A stretch of DNA of 64,000 nucleotides, taken from contig OX424560.1 in the NCBI GenBank assembly GCA_949152475.1, forward strand, positions 43,168,719 to 43,232,718. Direction: 5' to 3'. Below the pieces are notes generated by a model. The model ran no database searches. It was not told the DNA's origin and was given only the letters and a program-made list of their open reading frames with translations. Both the position numbers and the translations under genes were made by a program. Below, one piece after another: positions 51,201 to 56,244 of the stretch. The DNA comes from Terebella lapidaria. Its lineage: Eukaryota > Annelida > Polychaeta > Terebellida > Terebellidae. Positions within the stretch are counted from its first letter, which is position 1. Each line of letters starts with the position of its first letter.

Positions 51201-54200
51201 TGATCTATGATAATACAGTGAGTCTTGTTGAGATTGTAATGGCCCCAGCATACAGTGAGTCTTGTTGGGATTGTAATGGCCCCAGCATACTGTGACCAAG
51301 CAGTAGCGGGCAATTTTTATTAAGTTTATATTAATGAATATTATTATTGTTATTACTATTATTACTTTATATAGTTGATATGTCGCATTAAGTATTTTTA
51401 CATCTATCATGTTCAAACTCAGTTATCTTGCTAACCATATTCAGAAAGGTAAATCTATCCTTGTACACATAGCTTCTGAGTATTGATCGGTTCCCGGCTC
51501 GCGTACTTTCAGGCCCCGAAACCTCCCAGTAGCAAACCCTGTATACCGATCAGGGTGATTAATGTCTTTTTCGCATTCAGGAATTTCTATCCATAGGACT
51601 CAGGAACACACAAAAATAGTTGTCTTCTGATATCATATCTTCCAAAATTACCAATTCTTCAAATGTTTAAAGTAACACAATCACGCTTTATAAATTCAAT
51701 TACCAATTTTGTAATTGTAATAAATCACATTCTGGATCTAAGAAATTATGAGATAAATGGCCGTAATAGCCTTGGAAACCCGGGAACTACTTTCTTTGTG
51801 TACGAGGATAACATAGCAAGATTGTAGTGCTGAGGCTTTGCTGTTTTGCAATGTGACGTAAGTTTTTGGCTATCCAGAGATCCTTATTCGGAATTGTGAA
51901 TACCATCCAACGTATGAATATCTATTCAGTTAAATTCCTTCTCAGTGATACAAAAAGCCCGAGGCCCCAGAAAACGACAGTGGATCTCCAGGCAGCATAG
52001 GCAACAACACCAAGCCTCCTCACATATACCATCAACTGTAAATTGTGAAGTTTGGAATAAAATAAACTCTTAATTTACCATCGGAAGCTGCCTAAGACTT
52101 TTTTATATAACCGACTCACCCCCATCGGTTATAATACAGTGAGTCTTGTTGGGATTGTAATGGCCCCAGCATACAGTGAGTTTTGTTGGGATTGTAATGG
52201 CCCCAACATACAGTGAGTCTTGTCGGGATTGTAATGGCTCCAGCATACAGTTATTCTTGTTGGGATTGTAATGGCCCTAGCACACAGTGAGTCTTGTTGG
52301 GATTGTAATGGCCCCAGCATACAGTGAGTATTGTTGGGATTGTAATGGCCCCAGCATACAGTGAGTATTGTTGGGATTGTAATGGCCCCAGCATACAGTG
52401 AGTCTTTTTGGGATTGTAATGGCCCCAGCATACAGTGAGTCTTGTTGGGATTGTAATGGCCCCAGCATACAGTGAGTCTTGTTGGGATTGTAATGGCCCC
52501 AGCATACAGTGAGTCTTGTTGGGATTGTAATGGCCCCAGCATACAGTGAGTCTTGTTGGGATTGTAATGGCCCCAGCATACAGTAAGTCTTGTTGAGATT
52601 GTAATGGCCCCAGCATACAGTGAGTCTTGTTGGGATTGTAATGGCTTCAGCATACAGTGAGTCTTGTTGGGATTGTAATGGCCCCAGCATACAGTGGGTC
52701 TTGTTGGGATTGTAATGGCCCCAGCATACAGTGAGTCTTGTTGAGATTGTAATGGCCCCAGCTTACAGTGAATCTTGTTGGGATTGTAATGGCCCCAGCA
52801 TACAGTGAGTCTTGTTGAGATTGTATTGGCCCCAGCACCTGTGAGGTTTTGTGGCTTTGTAGATGAGTGCTAGGTGTTGTCAGTAATCAGCCATATGATT
52901 TTGCTGGGGTTGATGGAATGTTCACATTTTGAGCATTATGATGTTTCAGAGGTTGATGGGATGGAAGTCGATGATGAACCTGATGACCCTGAGACTTTCT
53001 ACTGCAAAATCTGCGATATTGACTGTAAAACCTCTGGGGTAAGTTCTCGCGTGAGTCAGGTAACTACAGATGATGCAGTTTTAGTTTACATGTATAGACA
53101 ATATTTTTGCTTTTAGTCTTTTTGTATTGGTATTAGCATCCAGAGATACTCTCTGGTCAATAAAATGACAAAATTGAGATAATTATAATGCTGATAATGT
53201 GTTGTTGTGAGTACAGGGATATGTGAACCACACGCGTGGAATGATGCATACACAAAAGGCAATGGCTCTGGAGAATCCAAGTGCGGTCTCTGCTGCCGAT
53301 GATGACAGTACATTCCATGCTGCCATGGAAACCAACATCACTCAGGTATGGTTCCATGGATAGACTAAAAGTATAAAAGTATGGTGATCATCAGACCAGA
53401 GGTAATAGAAGCAGGCTATAAAAGTATCATGATCATCAGACCAGAGATAATAGAAGCAGACTATAAAAGTATGGTGATCATCAGACCAGAGGTAATAGAA
53501 GCAGGCTATAAAAGTATGGTGATCATCAGACCAGAGGTAATAGAAGCAGACTATAAAAGTATGGTGATCATCAGACCAGAGGTAATAGAAGCAGGCTATA
53601 AAAGTATCATGATCATCAGACCAGAGATAATAGAAGCAGACTATAAAAGTATGGTGATCATCAGACCAGAGGTAATAGAAGCAGGCTATAAAAGTATGGT
53701 GATCATCAGACCAGAGGTAATAGAAGCAGGCTATAAAAGTATGGTATCATCAGACCAGAGGTAATAGAAGCAGACTATAAAAGTATTGTGATCATCAGAC
53801 CATGGATAATGTATTACGTTGACAGGGCTCCCGATAGCGTAAAATAATGCGTAATTACGCATGACTTTTTGAAATTTACGCAGTGCTATCACGGCCAGTG
53901 CATATGATTACGCACTCGAAAGATTTGGGGAAACTAATTTAAAACAAGGACATCGATTTATTAGCTCAAAAAACGAAGTTCTAGAAAACAATCAAACAAT
54001 GTCAATTTCCGCCAAAGAGACGCATGCGCAATGCACTCGCTGGCGAATAAGTTGTGGGACACGTCATCAAAATTCGAGCACAACAAACTGCAGCGCCCTT
54101 GTGCGAATGGCTGCAACATCGAAAGCCTATGTGTGCGCCCCCTTGCGAATATAAATTTAAGGATTTCCCCACTTTCGTTTCTTCAACATGACTCGACAAT

Positions 54201-56174
54201 GAATCGACGAACTATTCGAGAGCAAAACAAGTGCGTTTTCTGCAATAGAAGACCTTCAGAAAGCTACTATGGGCAAAGGCTATCATTGACTATTAGGATT
54301 GTGCTGAAATTTTGAGAAAAAACCTAGAGGATATGCCAGATTTGTAAACATAATGGAAGCTGTCACTTTGACTGAAAAAAATTAAATAAAAATCACTGTA
54401 CATCCTTTTTTGAAAATTACCTCTTCATTTCAAAATTTACTCCTTGTAATTCGACCCATGGGGTACGGTACTCCTTCGAAAAAATCCTACCGGGAGCCCT
54501 GCGTTGACTTAAACACATCACTTGACCTCTCACTACTCACAGACTGCCCCCGCGGCCCCAGCCTTTGATCCTTCGTCCTTGCCAAAACCCAAACAACCAG
54601 GAAACTATCCGGACACCAGCAAGTACACAACATTTATCAAACTGCCGTCTGTGGAGCCCAAGCCAGAAGACCCTAGCGCCGACCTTGATATGTCAGTCGG
54701 CCCGGTGGAACGCAAGGGAGAAAATGGAGAAGGTCTGTGTTTGTCACAGAATGTACTTGTGCACACTTTATCTTTGGTGTTTTTGTGGATTTGCACTATT
54801 TTGTCCAGTTTGTGCGTAATTTTTCTGACAGTAACACTAACTCTTTCATGTTTTGATTATATTTTTGTGCTCTGTTGCAGTTGTCATAACTGGAATACAA
54901 GGCTCTACGTCCTTCTACTGCGAGGTAGGTTCAGTGAATATTTCTCTCTAATGCTATGGTCAATATTTAAAGGGGTTGTCAAGGTTGTTTTTGTTTCATG
55001 TATATGTCTGTTTCAGTTTTGAGTGTTCTCGAAATGATAACGGTTTCCTGTGTCAAGGTGTGATGTGTGTTATGGTTTCCTGTGTCAAGGTGTGATGTGT
55101 GTTACGGTTTTCTGTGTCAAGGTGTGATGTGTGTTACGGTTTCCTGTGTCAAGGTGTGATGTGTGTTATGGTTTCCTTTGGAGGTGTGATGTGTGTTACG
55201 GTTTCCTGTGTCAAGGTGTGATGTGTGTTATGGTTTCCTGTGCCAAGGTGTGATGTGTGTTACGGTTTTCTGTGTCAAGGTGTGATGTGTGTTACAGTTT
55301 CCTGTGTCAAGGTGTGATGTGTGTTATGGTTTCCTTTGGAGGTGTGATGTGTGTTACGGTTTCCTGTGTCAAGGTGTGATGTGTGTTATGGTTTCTTATG
55401 TCAAGGTGTGATGTGTGTTACGGTTTCCTGTGTCAAGGTGTGATGTGTGTTACGGTTTCCTGTGTCAAGGTGTGATGTGTGTTATGGTTTCCTGTGTCAA
55501 GGTGTGATGTGTGTTATGTTTTCCTGTGCCAAGGTGTGATGTGTGTTACAGTTTTCTGTGTCAAGGTGTGATGTGTGTTATGGTTTCCTGTGTCAAGGTG
55601 TGATGTGTGTTATGTTTCCCTTTGGAGGTGTGATGTGTGTTACGGTTTCCTGTTTCAAGGTGTGATGTGTGTTACGGTTTCCTGTGTCAAGGTGTGATGT
55701 GTGTTATGGTTTTCTTTGGAGGTGTGATGTGTGTTACGGTTTCCTGTGTCAAGGTGTGATGTGTGTTACGGTTTCCTGTGTCAAGGTGTGATGTGTGTTA
55801 CGGTTTCCTGTGTCAAGGTGTGATGTGTTTTACGGTTTCCTGGGTCTAGGTGTGATATGTGTCACCGTTGCTGTGTTTCAGGTGGGGTATTTGTTACTGT
55901 TGTTGTGTTCCAGGTGTGATATTTGTTACAGTTGTTGTGTTCCAGGTGTGATATGTGTCACAGTTGCTGTGTTTCAGGTGTGGTATTTGTTACAGTTCTT
56001 GTGTTCCAGGCGGTGTATTTGTTACAGTTCTTGTGTTCCAGGTGTGATATTTGTTACGGTTCTCTTTGTCACGGTCTGATGTTTGTTACGGTTACTGTGT
56101 TCCAGGTGTGTTGCTGCAGTATGAGCGGACCCAAAGCATTTGAGGCACACATCATCGGTACCCGCCATAAAAAG
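16538..56174 (+). CDS. U1-type C2H2 zinc-finger protein with Tyr/Ser/Gly-rich N-terminus (ZFR/JAZ-like), eight exons, 3' end outside window
   Basis: Eight exons join with matching phases at every junction and give 346 residues. Residues 1 to about 110 are low-complexity, rich in Tyr, Ser, Ala, Gly and Thr. A Pro run (114-118) and a basic patch KIKIKKK (144-150) follow. Finger 1 has Cys191, Cys194, His207 and His213. Finger 2 has Cys322, Cys325, His338 and His344. Both fit C-x2-C-x12-H-x5-H, the U1/matrin-type finger that in ZFR, ZNF385 and JAZ proteins binds structured RNA. A nuclear RNA-binding role is inferred, and orthology is not established because no DZF domain or third finger is in view. 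Introns are unusually repeat-rich: intron 3 is 29.3 kb and consists of splice-donor-derived minisatellite plus seven mobile elements. The next exon should start in phase 0 downstream of 56174. Confidence 0.75.
16698..17084. mobile_element. hAT-type MITE with 8-bp target duplication
   Basis: The ends TAGGGCCCGGACGAGT and its inverse are flanked by a perfect 8-bp repeat, ATGTTAAG (16690-16697 and 17085-17092). The interior holds many GGGTACCCG/GCGGGT words. An 8-bp duplication with a TAGGG-like end fits hAT. Non-coding, in intron 1 of the zinc-finger gene. Confidence 0.8.
17093..17698. other. intron 1 sequence, no feature recognised
   Basis: AT-rich unique-looking sequence between the hAT MITE and the foldback element, with no exon-like stretch in a compatible frame. 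Confidence 0.35.
17699..19965. mobile_element. foldback element hosting a nested Helentron-like copy
   Basis: Inverted ends TAAAGTCGGCGTCATTCAAC (left) and TAAAGTCGGCATTATTCAAC (right, inverted) lead arms of about 190-300 bp with matching words such as TTTGTTTACTGTCCAA and AATTCGCC. The arms are separated by the family A element at 18013-19623. No clear target duplication is visible. Confidence 0.55.
18013..19623 (+). mobile_element. Helentron-like non-autonomous element, family A, copy 1
   Basis: It starts with a near-perfect hairpin, AAGGCATTTC-GGCA-GAAATGCCTT. It ends with a second hairpin, ATGCCTCCAAGGCAT, followed by GACGTCTAG and a T-run. A poly-T tract follows the 5' hairpin. The body carries two ~450-bp near-repeats and then a 147-bp tandem array that includes the words GCCGAGTCGGCATTT and GCGTCGTAGAGCGAAACGG. 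The asymmetrically placed hairpins, CTAG end and T|T insertion fit Helentron-type elements. It is nearly identical to the copy at 23674-25638 in its first 500 bp, so movement was recent. No protein is encoded. Confidence 0.7.
19966..20503. other. intron 1 sequence, no feature recognised
   Basis: No exon, RNA or repeat structure is recognised. A (CACA)-like tract lies near 20445. Confidence 0.3.
20504..20740 (+). pseudogene. BED-type zinc-finger fragment of a hAT transposase
   Basis: The reading frame opens MMEAKSKYTSEFFKF and contains CTLCKKSVVY, then TTNMRNHILHCH. This is the C-x2-C ... H-x4-H spacing and the T-N-M/L-R-x-H signature of BED fingers, which sit at the N-terminus of hAT transposases and of ZBED host genes. 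Residues 1-75 are recognisable, and similarity then fades into a stop near 20857. No catalytic DDE or dimerisation domain follows in order. A family A element fragment lies directly downstream, so the transposase is broken. Autonomy is excluded; use as a host exon cannot be. Confidence 0.55.
20934..21820 (-). mobile_element. Helentron-like element, family A, copy 3 (3' part only)
   Basis: The 3' end CTAG/GACGTC is seen inverted at 20934-20942, followed by five or six diverged 147-bp units in reverse orientation. The 5' hairpin and poly-T are missing, so the copy is truncated. It is more diverged than copies 1 and 2, suggesting greater age. Confidence 0.6.
21824..22129 (+). other. possible coding fragment, unrecognised
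   Basis: An open frame of 101 codons includes a polar stretch, REVVHDELVHLMETENQRV, and a later segment, ERKDCAVRQIASEALGCTE, separated by a hydrophobic, intron-like stretch with a CAACAG before the second segment. It could be a remnant of the hAT transposase begun at 20504 or of another gene. I recognise no domain. Confidence 0.2.
22130..23066. other. intron 1, 3' part
   Basis: Unique sequence without a recognised feature. It ends with the acceptor TTTACCACTGCAG before exon 2. Confidence 0.4.
23067..23283 (+). CDS. exon 2: Tyr/Ser/Ala/Gly-rich low-complexity region
   Basis: Bounded by acceptor CCACTGCAG and donor GTGTGC. It encodes about 72 residues of SAYAASNQASAYSYAN-like sequence with regularly spaced Tyr, typical of disordered, condensate-forming N-termini of RNA-binding proteins. 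It enters in phase 1 and leaves in phase 2, matching exon 3. The 103-bp intron that follows is the shortest in the gene. Confidence 0.8.
23387..23661 (+). CDS. exon 3: PPPPPG and basic-patch region; source of the intronic minisatellite
   Basis: The acceptor is TTTTTTGCAG and the donor is GTGAGT at 23662. The exon encodes Tyr/Thr-rich sequence, DAWSKDPPPPPG, then KIKIKKKIPPSTPG and a C-terminal SSNMVPAY. It ends with one base that pairs with exon 4 to make a Lys codon. The last ~14 bases (GGTCCCAGCTTACA) plus the first ~23 intron bases match the 37-bp minisatellite unit. The family A element begins 12 bases into the intron and leaves the donor intact. Confidence 0.8.
23674..25638 (+). mobile_element. 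Helentron-like element, family A, copy 2 (inserted in first minisatellite unit)
   Basis: It has the same AAGGCATTTC hairpin start and GACGTCTAG end as copy 1, inserted at TT in CTTGTTGGG, 12 bases past the exon 3 donor. The 3' half is a 147-bp tandem array of about eight units. Each unit holds TTTGACCTTGACCC; on the minus strand this reads GGGTCAAGGTCAAAGTTCA, which includes a DR1-type AGGTCAAAGTTCA. No coding capacity. Confidence 0.75.
26622..26650. repeat. GT/poly-G tract
   Basis: A (TG)n run followed by about 19 G. A comparable poly-C tract lies at 26923-26940. Confidence 0.9.
27104..30263. mobile_element. 3.2-kb element with ~350-bp inverted arms, nested in the 9.7-kb element
   Basis: GAACCTAGAAATTGTTGAAA at 27104 recurs inverted at 30263, and the similarity runs about 350 bp (to about 27460 and 29915). 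The arms contain TTGGCACTGCGCCAA palindromes and TCAAGGTCA half-sites. No target duplication is evident. The interior has one open frame (29452-29820, 122 codons) that I do not recognise. Confidence 0.6.
30264..35640. other. interior of the 9.7-kb element, right part; no gene seen
   Basis: Mostly AT-rich. A three-copy ~74-bp tandem repeat lies at about 30717-30910. Two short hairpins share AAACCCATAAGAG (31267-31292 and 33402-33426). A poly-C tract is near 34028-34050. No domain-bearing frame is seen. Confidence 0.4.
36184..37575 (+). mobile_element. Helentron-like non-autonomous element, family B, copy 1
   Basis: It starts with hairpin AGGCATCCCGATT-GAA-AATCGGGAGGCCT and a long poly-T. It ends with palindrome AAGCCTATAGGCTT, then TTATGTCTAG, in the TT of CTTGTTGAG. 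It has the same architecture as families A and C with an unrelated body. About 300 bp at 36590-36890 are four ~72-bp tandem units with GGCTCCGCCCCTC boxes. No protein is encoded. Confidence 0.75.
38933..40912 (+). mobile_element. Helentron-like non-autonomous element, family C
   Basis: The 5' hairpin pairs GTATCC/CCGAAC with GTTCGG/GGATAC. The 3' hairpin is CGGTCG-TAGG-CGACCG, followed by GAAATGTCTAG, in a TT site (CAGTTATTCTTG) of the minisatellite. The body holds two separate ~120-bp tandem arrays: about 39470-40060 (AGTTAAGTCTATTATTG words) and about 40080-40640 (GATCTGGCTCCAATTT words). No coding capacity. Confidence 0.75.
41254..42361 (+). mobile_element. Helentron-like non-autonomous element, family B, copy 2
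   Basis: It has the same termini as the copy at 36184 and the same TT position in the minisatellite unit, but is about 280 bp shorter. It lacks most of the 72-bp tandem units and has C-rich tracts near 41720-41840 instead. The middle is diverged, so it is a separate insertion or an old duplicate. Confidence 0.75.
43867..44337 (-). repeat. 3' LTR of the Ty3/gypsy element
   Basis: It matches 50743-51213 at all but about one base. It begins right after a minisatellite GCATA. Confidence 0.9.
45070..49398 (-). CDS. pol: Pol polyprotein of the Ty3/gypsy element
   Basis: About 1,440 residues in the usual Ty3/gypsy order. They run: aspartic protease (LLDTGASVSC), reverse transcriptase (PYGLSQSPSVF, YADDILVYS), RNase H (ILYCDASTEAIGYILGQ), and integrase with an HHCC finger (CRSCQMNK) and a DDE core (VDLFGPL, LLSDRGTNFLS, SYHPQTNATAE). 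A basic C-terminal tail follows, with a W-x-R-x-x-D-LP-x-E-V-I-x-x-F chromodomain-like pattern. Integrase after RNase H and the absence of env distinguish Ty3/gypsy from Copia and BEL. Pol is in the same frame as gag, an arrangement known from elements that make Gag-Pol by termination read-through. Confidence 0.9.
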   Translation of the reverse strand, partial: GHSPVPVGRPQRPRPNKQQAKSQHRPQEQMNDCKYVNINAENDENNAKDDVRVSVSIDTNVHKFNRLRCSLNGSSVSALLDTGASVSCISHQTYKSCHCQRFTITPSNVKSIVGVGGHMVNVIGEVALPIKVGDLKLWQVFVVLPNNESKIAGVILGENFLRDQQANWNFIDNIVSLQKGMVTVGLENGNTSNEVCFVKTVGDVIVPGHGEILLPVAISKRKSVHVCIDEDGIIEPTMSVQKNLQVTGPRCAVRPQNGKCCYRLLNPMPTDTVIPSQAIVGTFTRITGDTDLIHMSDMPSHIRSDGDKNNTATLNPLAPEFVPSKQTPPRTSHSTQHVDVLLAYEEKCTEAKMSDPSMTPTEERQRYIDKAKQLSIDLPDLTAEDQNKILEIVGKNADVFSKDELDVGKYEDHQHHIDTGDSPPVKSRFYRTSPAQKAEIERQVDNLLRAGIIERSTSDWLSPVVLAKKSNGTWRMAIDYRALNKVIKPIYFPLPRHNDVVDALGKNKPSVFSTIDLSQAFLQIQLDPATKHKTGFVTHHGVYQYTRLPYGLSQSPSVFSAVMARVLRDMLYVYSIVYADDILVYSNNLDDHLQHLEKIFSTLRQANLKLKPQKCNFARKRVLFLGHVLSQEGISTDPAKTRAVETFPQPKTLTQLRSFLGLCTYYRRFCRGFANIAAPLYNLLKKGVNFDWDDACDKAFETLKSTLSSPPVLALPDFESEFILYCDASTEAIGYILGQKQNGREVVIAYGGRALRNSEKKWHITQLEGLAVVEGVREYHVYLADKHFTIITDHAALQFIKNVKLDSGRLCRWSLFLQQYDFTVKFKRGVKNLNADALSRREYPPTDTPAPSLLLPVQEVNTIVATLTSEAEVRPEEADHRYVQLNSARHLASVLSVDQGSVRDHQEQDPDLGEIIEYLDSGDLPQGVTNDQARRLILESNDYVLDPDDHLLYHLYYPRGKGTRTNRVIKQLVVPEALKDDVMRSYHDSLLAGHQGFDRTYHLIRLKYFWKKMYAEIKQYVSSCRSCQMNKNKSHKTKAPLKPLHSDGIFQRIHVDLFGPLPEVRGYKYVLLVVDAFSKWPEAFPIKTLKGSEIARVLYDEIICRWGAPYSLLSDRGTNFLSTIVRELCKIFQITKLATSSYHPQTNATAERRMATLAQTLRMYVDKNQQNWPDILPSVMAAMRATPSTNSTLFSPYKILLGEEMRLPLDTALVPNLALGQSVLDHLQHITEQFDITREIAKENIAEAQARNKQQHDKKAKKPTYDLGDLVVLSRMNKTIGLNPKLQPKNTGPYYITDVAENDTYLLRDCTSHQQLKARVNADRMTMYKDPNNAACRKIQPPTTEDRQENDEETEGTSTPNDATVSSDDDEVTNTQDQQREREIQRLCECKNYDGHKWYRTKYVDTPKTEWKRDVDLPEEVIRKFHVTKTQKGKSRKRRKDM
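49399..50559 (-). CDS. gag: Gag protein of the Ty3/gypsy element
   Basis: 386 residues. A central capsid-like region includes NPTTLDWFHSLAPECKQTW and AHHMLNKQQKLAKVQALMQR, characteristic of retrotransposon Gag. It is followed by a basic segment and a CCHC zinc knuckle (CFRCGGRNHFKAAC). It packages the element RNA into particles. It lies just upstream of pol in the same frame. Confidence 0.88.
   Translation of the reverse strand: MKLTRKKSNKTTATRSQELAETIDYRKIEKDYSTDINLSYKCIEMLTRSGSKRGQKSTPAAVQQEQQPPADVTASLPTSNQSEAEMGDENINNNKSDHADLSSVLVSLTNSINTQRESTIKHKMFEKCDNPENWLSMYDTFADIKGWNEVTKLKSLQFYLNPTTLDWFHSLAPECKQTWQVLSSAFLAHHMLNKQQKLAKVQALMQRKQQKGESVEQYLQVIQTECTLIGKPDEYKIDIALQGLLPAIRKQVLLQSFDTFEDLHKYAILVEGVESTHTTEVATVAATSNDQPQSELASLKEQVVALTKEVRRGHNKSHQKRQRDSSDGPRKRQREPSPNAGKRCTRCSYDHADGASCPADGKTCFRCGGRNHFKAACFSRRPNTTT
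50743..51213 (-). repeat. 5' LTR of the Ty3/gypsy element
   Basis: It would carry the element's promoter. The adjacent internal sequence on the minus strand begins TTTGGTGGAGGAATTCC, consistent with a primer-binding site opening with TGG; the priming tRNA is not identified. Confidence 0.88.
51291..52133. mobile_element. unclassified 843-bp insertion with 4-bp ATAC duplication
   Basis: It starts TGTGACCAAGCAGTAGCGGG and ends with a hairpin, ATAACCGA-CTCACCCCCA-TCGGTTAT. ATAC flanks both sides (51287-51290 and 52134-52137) at the same spot in the minisatellite unit hit by two other elements. There are no terminal inverted repeats and no coding capacity. Confidence 0.5.
52950..53038 (+). CDS. 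exon 4: first half of zinc finger 1
   Basis: The acceptor is ATGATGTTTCAG and the donor is GTAAGT. It encodes an acidic lead (EVDDEPDDPE), then FYCKICDIDCKTSG with Cys191 and Cys194. It enters in phase 1, matching exon 3 across the 29.3-kb intron, and ends in phase 0. The adjacent 3' end of intron 3 has no minisatellite copies. Confidence 0.85.
53217..53345 (+). CDS. exon 5: second half of zinc finger 1
   Basis: 43 codons beginning GYVNHTRGMMH, which supply His207 and His213 of the C-x2-C-x12-H-x5-H finger, then an Ala/Asp-rich linker. The acceptor is GTGAGTACAG and the donor is GTATGG. The intron falls within the finger, between the Cys and His pairs, as it does for finger 2. Confidence 0.85.
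53377..53800 (+). repeat. 45-bp minisatellite in intron 5
   Basis: About nine copies of a 45-bp unit (GGTGATCATCAGACCAGAGG, then TAATAGAAGCAGGCTATAAAA). Alternate units carry GATAAT in place of GGTAAT, and CAGACT in place of CAGGCT. The period is a multiple of three, which explains the 127-codon open frame across it. Confidence 0.9.
53824..54500. mobile_element. hAT-like MITE in intron 5
   Basis: The ends AGGGCTCCCG and CGGGAGCCCT are flanked by CGTTGAC on both sides; extending this to 8 bp costs one mismatch. The interior is AT-rich and non-coding apart from an unrecognised 94-codon frame. An 8-bp duplication with an AGGGCTCC-type end fits hAT. Confidence 0.65.
54543..54732 (+). CDS. exon 6: Pro-rich linker between the zinc fingers
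   Basis: The acceptor is CTACTCACAG and the donor is GTCTGT. 63 codons plus one base encode PAAPAFDPSSLPKPKQPG, then KLPSVEPKPEDPSADLDMSV. There is no domain; it is a likely flexible linker. Confidence 0.8.
54881..54924 (+). CDS. exon 7: first half of zinc finger 2
   Basis: A 44-bp micro-exon, acceptor CTCTGTTGCAG and donor GTAGGT. It encodes VITGIQGSTSFYCE, including Cys322, and leaves in phase 0. It is supported by exact phase fit on both sides and by completion of the finger in exon 8. Confidence 0.8.
55035..56105 (+). repeat. 32-36-bp minisatellite derived from the exon 8 3' splice site
   Basis: About 25 copies of a 32-bp unit (TTTCCTGTGTCAAGGTGTGA, then TGTGTGTTACGG) run to about 55860. 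About seven longer units close to the exon read TTGTGTTCCAGGTGTGATA, then TTTGTTACAG. The true acceptor of exon 8 reads TTACTGTGTTCCAG with GTGTGTTGC following, so the units copy the acceptor plus the first five or so exon bases. The array fills nearly all of intron 7. Confidence 0.85.
56106..56174 (+). CDS. exon 8: second half of zinc finger 2
   Basis: 23 codons: VCCCSMSGPKAFEAH, then IIGTRHKK. They supply Cys325, His338 and His344 and the A-H-I-x-G-x-x-H-K-K signature of U1-type fingers. The donor is GTACAC. This is the last exon of the gene visible in the window. Confidence 0.85.
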
Positions 56175-56244
56175 GTACACAAGCATATCACACATTCTAT
56201 GAATTTATATGCCACATATATCTGTGGTAGTTTCTGTTGGCAAG

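Larger units (their letters stand above)
43867..51213 (-). mobile_element. Ty3/gypsy LTR retrotransposon, whole-looking, minus strand
   Basis: The ~471-bp LTRs (43867-44337 and 50743-51213) flank a gag-pol body. Gag is 49399-50559 and pol is 45070 to about 49398. The LTRs appear to differ at about one position, so insertion was recent. The target is the ATA of a minisatellite GCATACAG, with at most a short direct repeat visible. The element looks whole. There is no envelope gene; about 730 bp of non-coding sequence separates pol from the 3' LTR. It is inserted antisense to the host gene in intron 3. Confidence 0.9.
23648..52838 (+). repeat. 37-bp minisatellite derived from the exon 3 5' splice site, about 130 copies, split by seven insertions
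   Basis: The unit reads CCCCAGCATACA, then GTGAGTCTTGTTGGG, then ATTGTAATGG. Exon 3 ends GTCCCAGCTTACA with GTGAGTCTTGTT following, so the unit is a copy of this junction. Array blocks lie at 25639-26035, 35723-36183, 37576-38932, 40913-41253, 42362-43866, 51213-51290 and 52134-52838. All blocks share the gene's orientation, and each resumes in register after the insertion, so they were one array. Most copies keep the GTGAGT donor. Some are altered (GTTATT, CTGAGT, GTAAGT). Variants are GCATACA or GCTTACA, and TTGGGATT or TTGAGATT. The ORFs of up to 380 codons on the other strand are by-products. Confidence 0.9.

Noticed and set aside
53381-53764. 127-codon frame of repeated VIIRPEVIEAGYKSM
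   Set aside because: It is the translation of a 45-bp intronic minisatellite whose period is a multiple of three.
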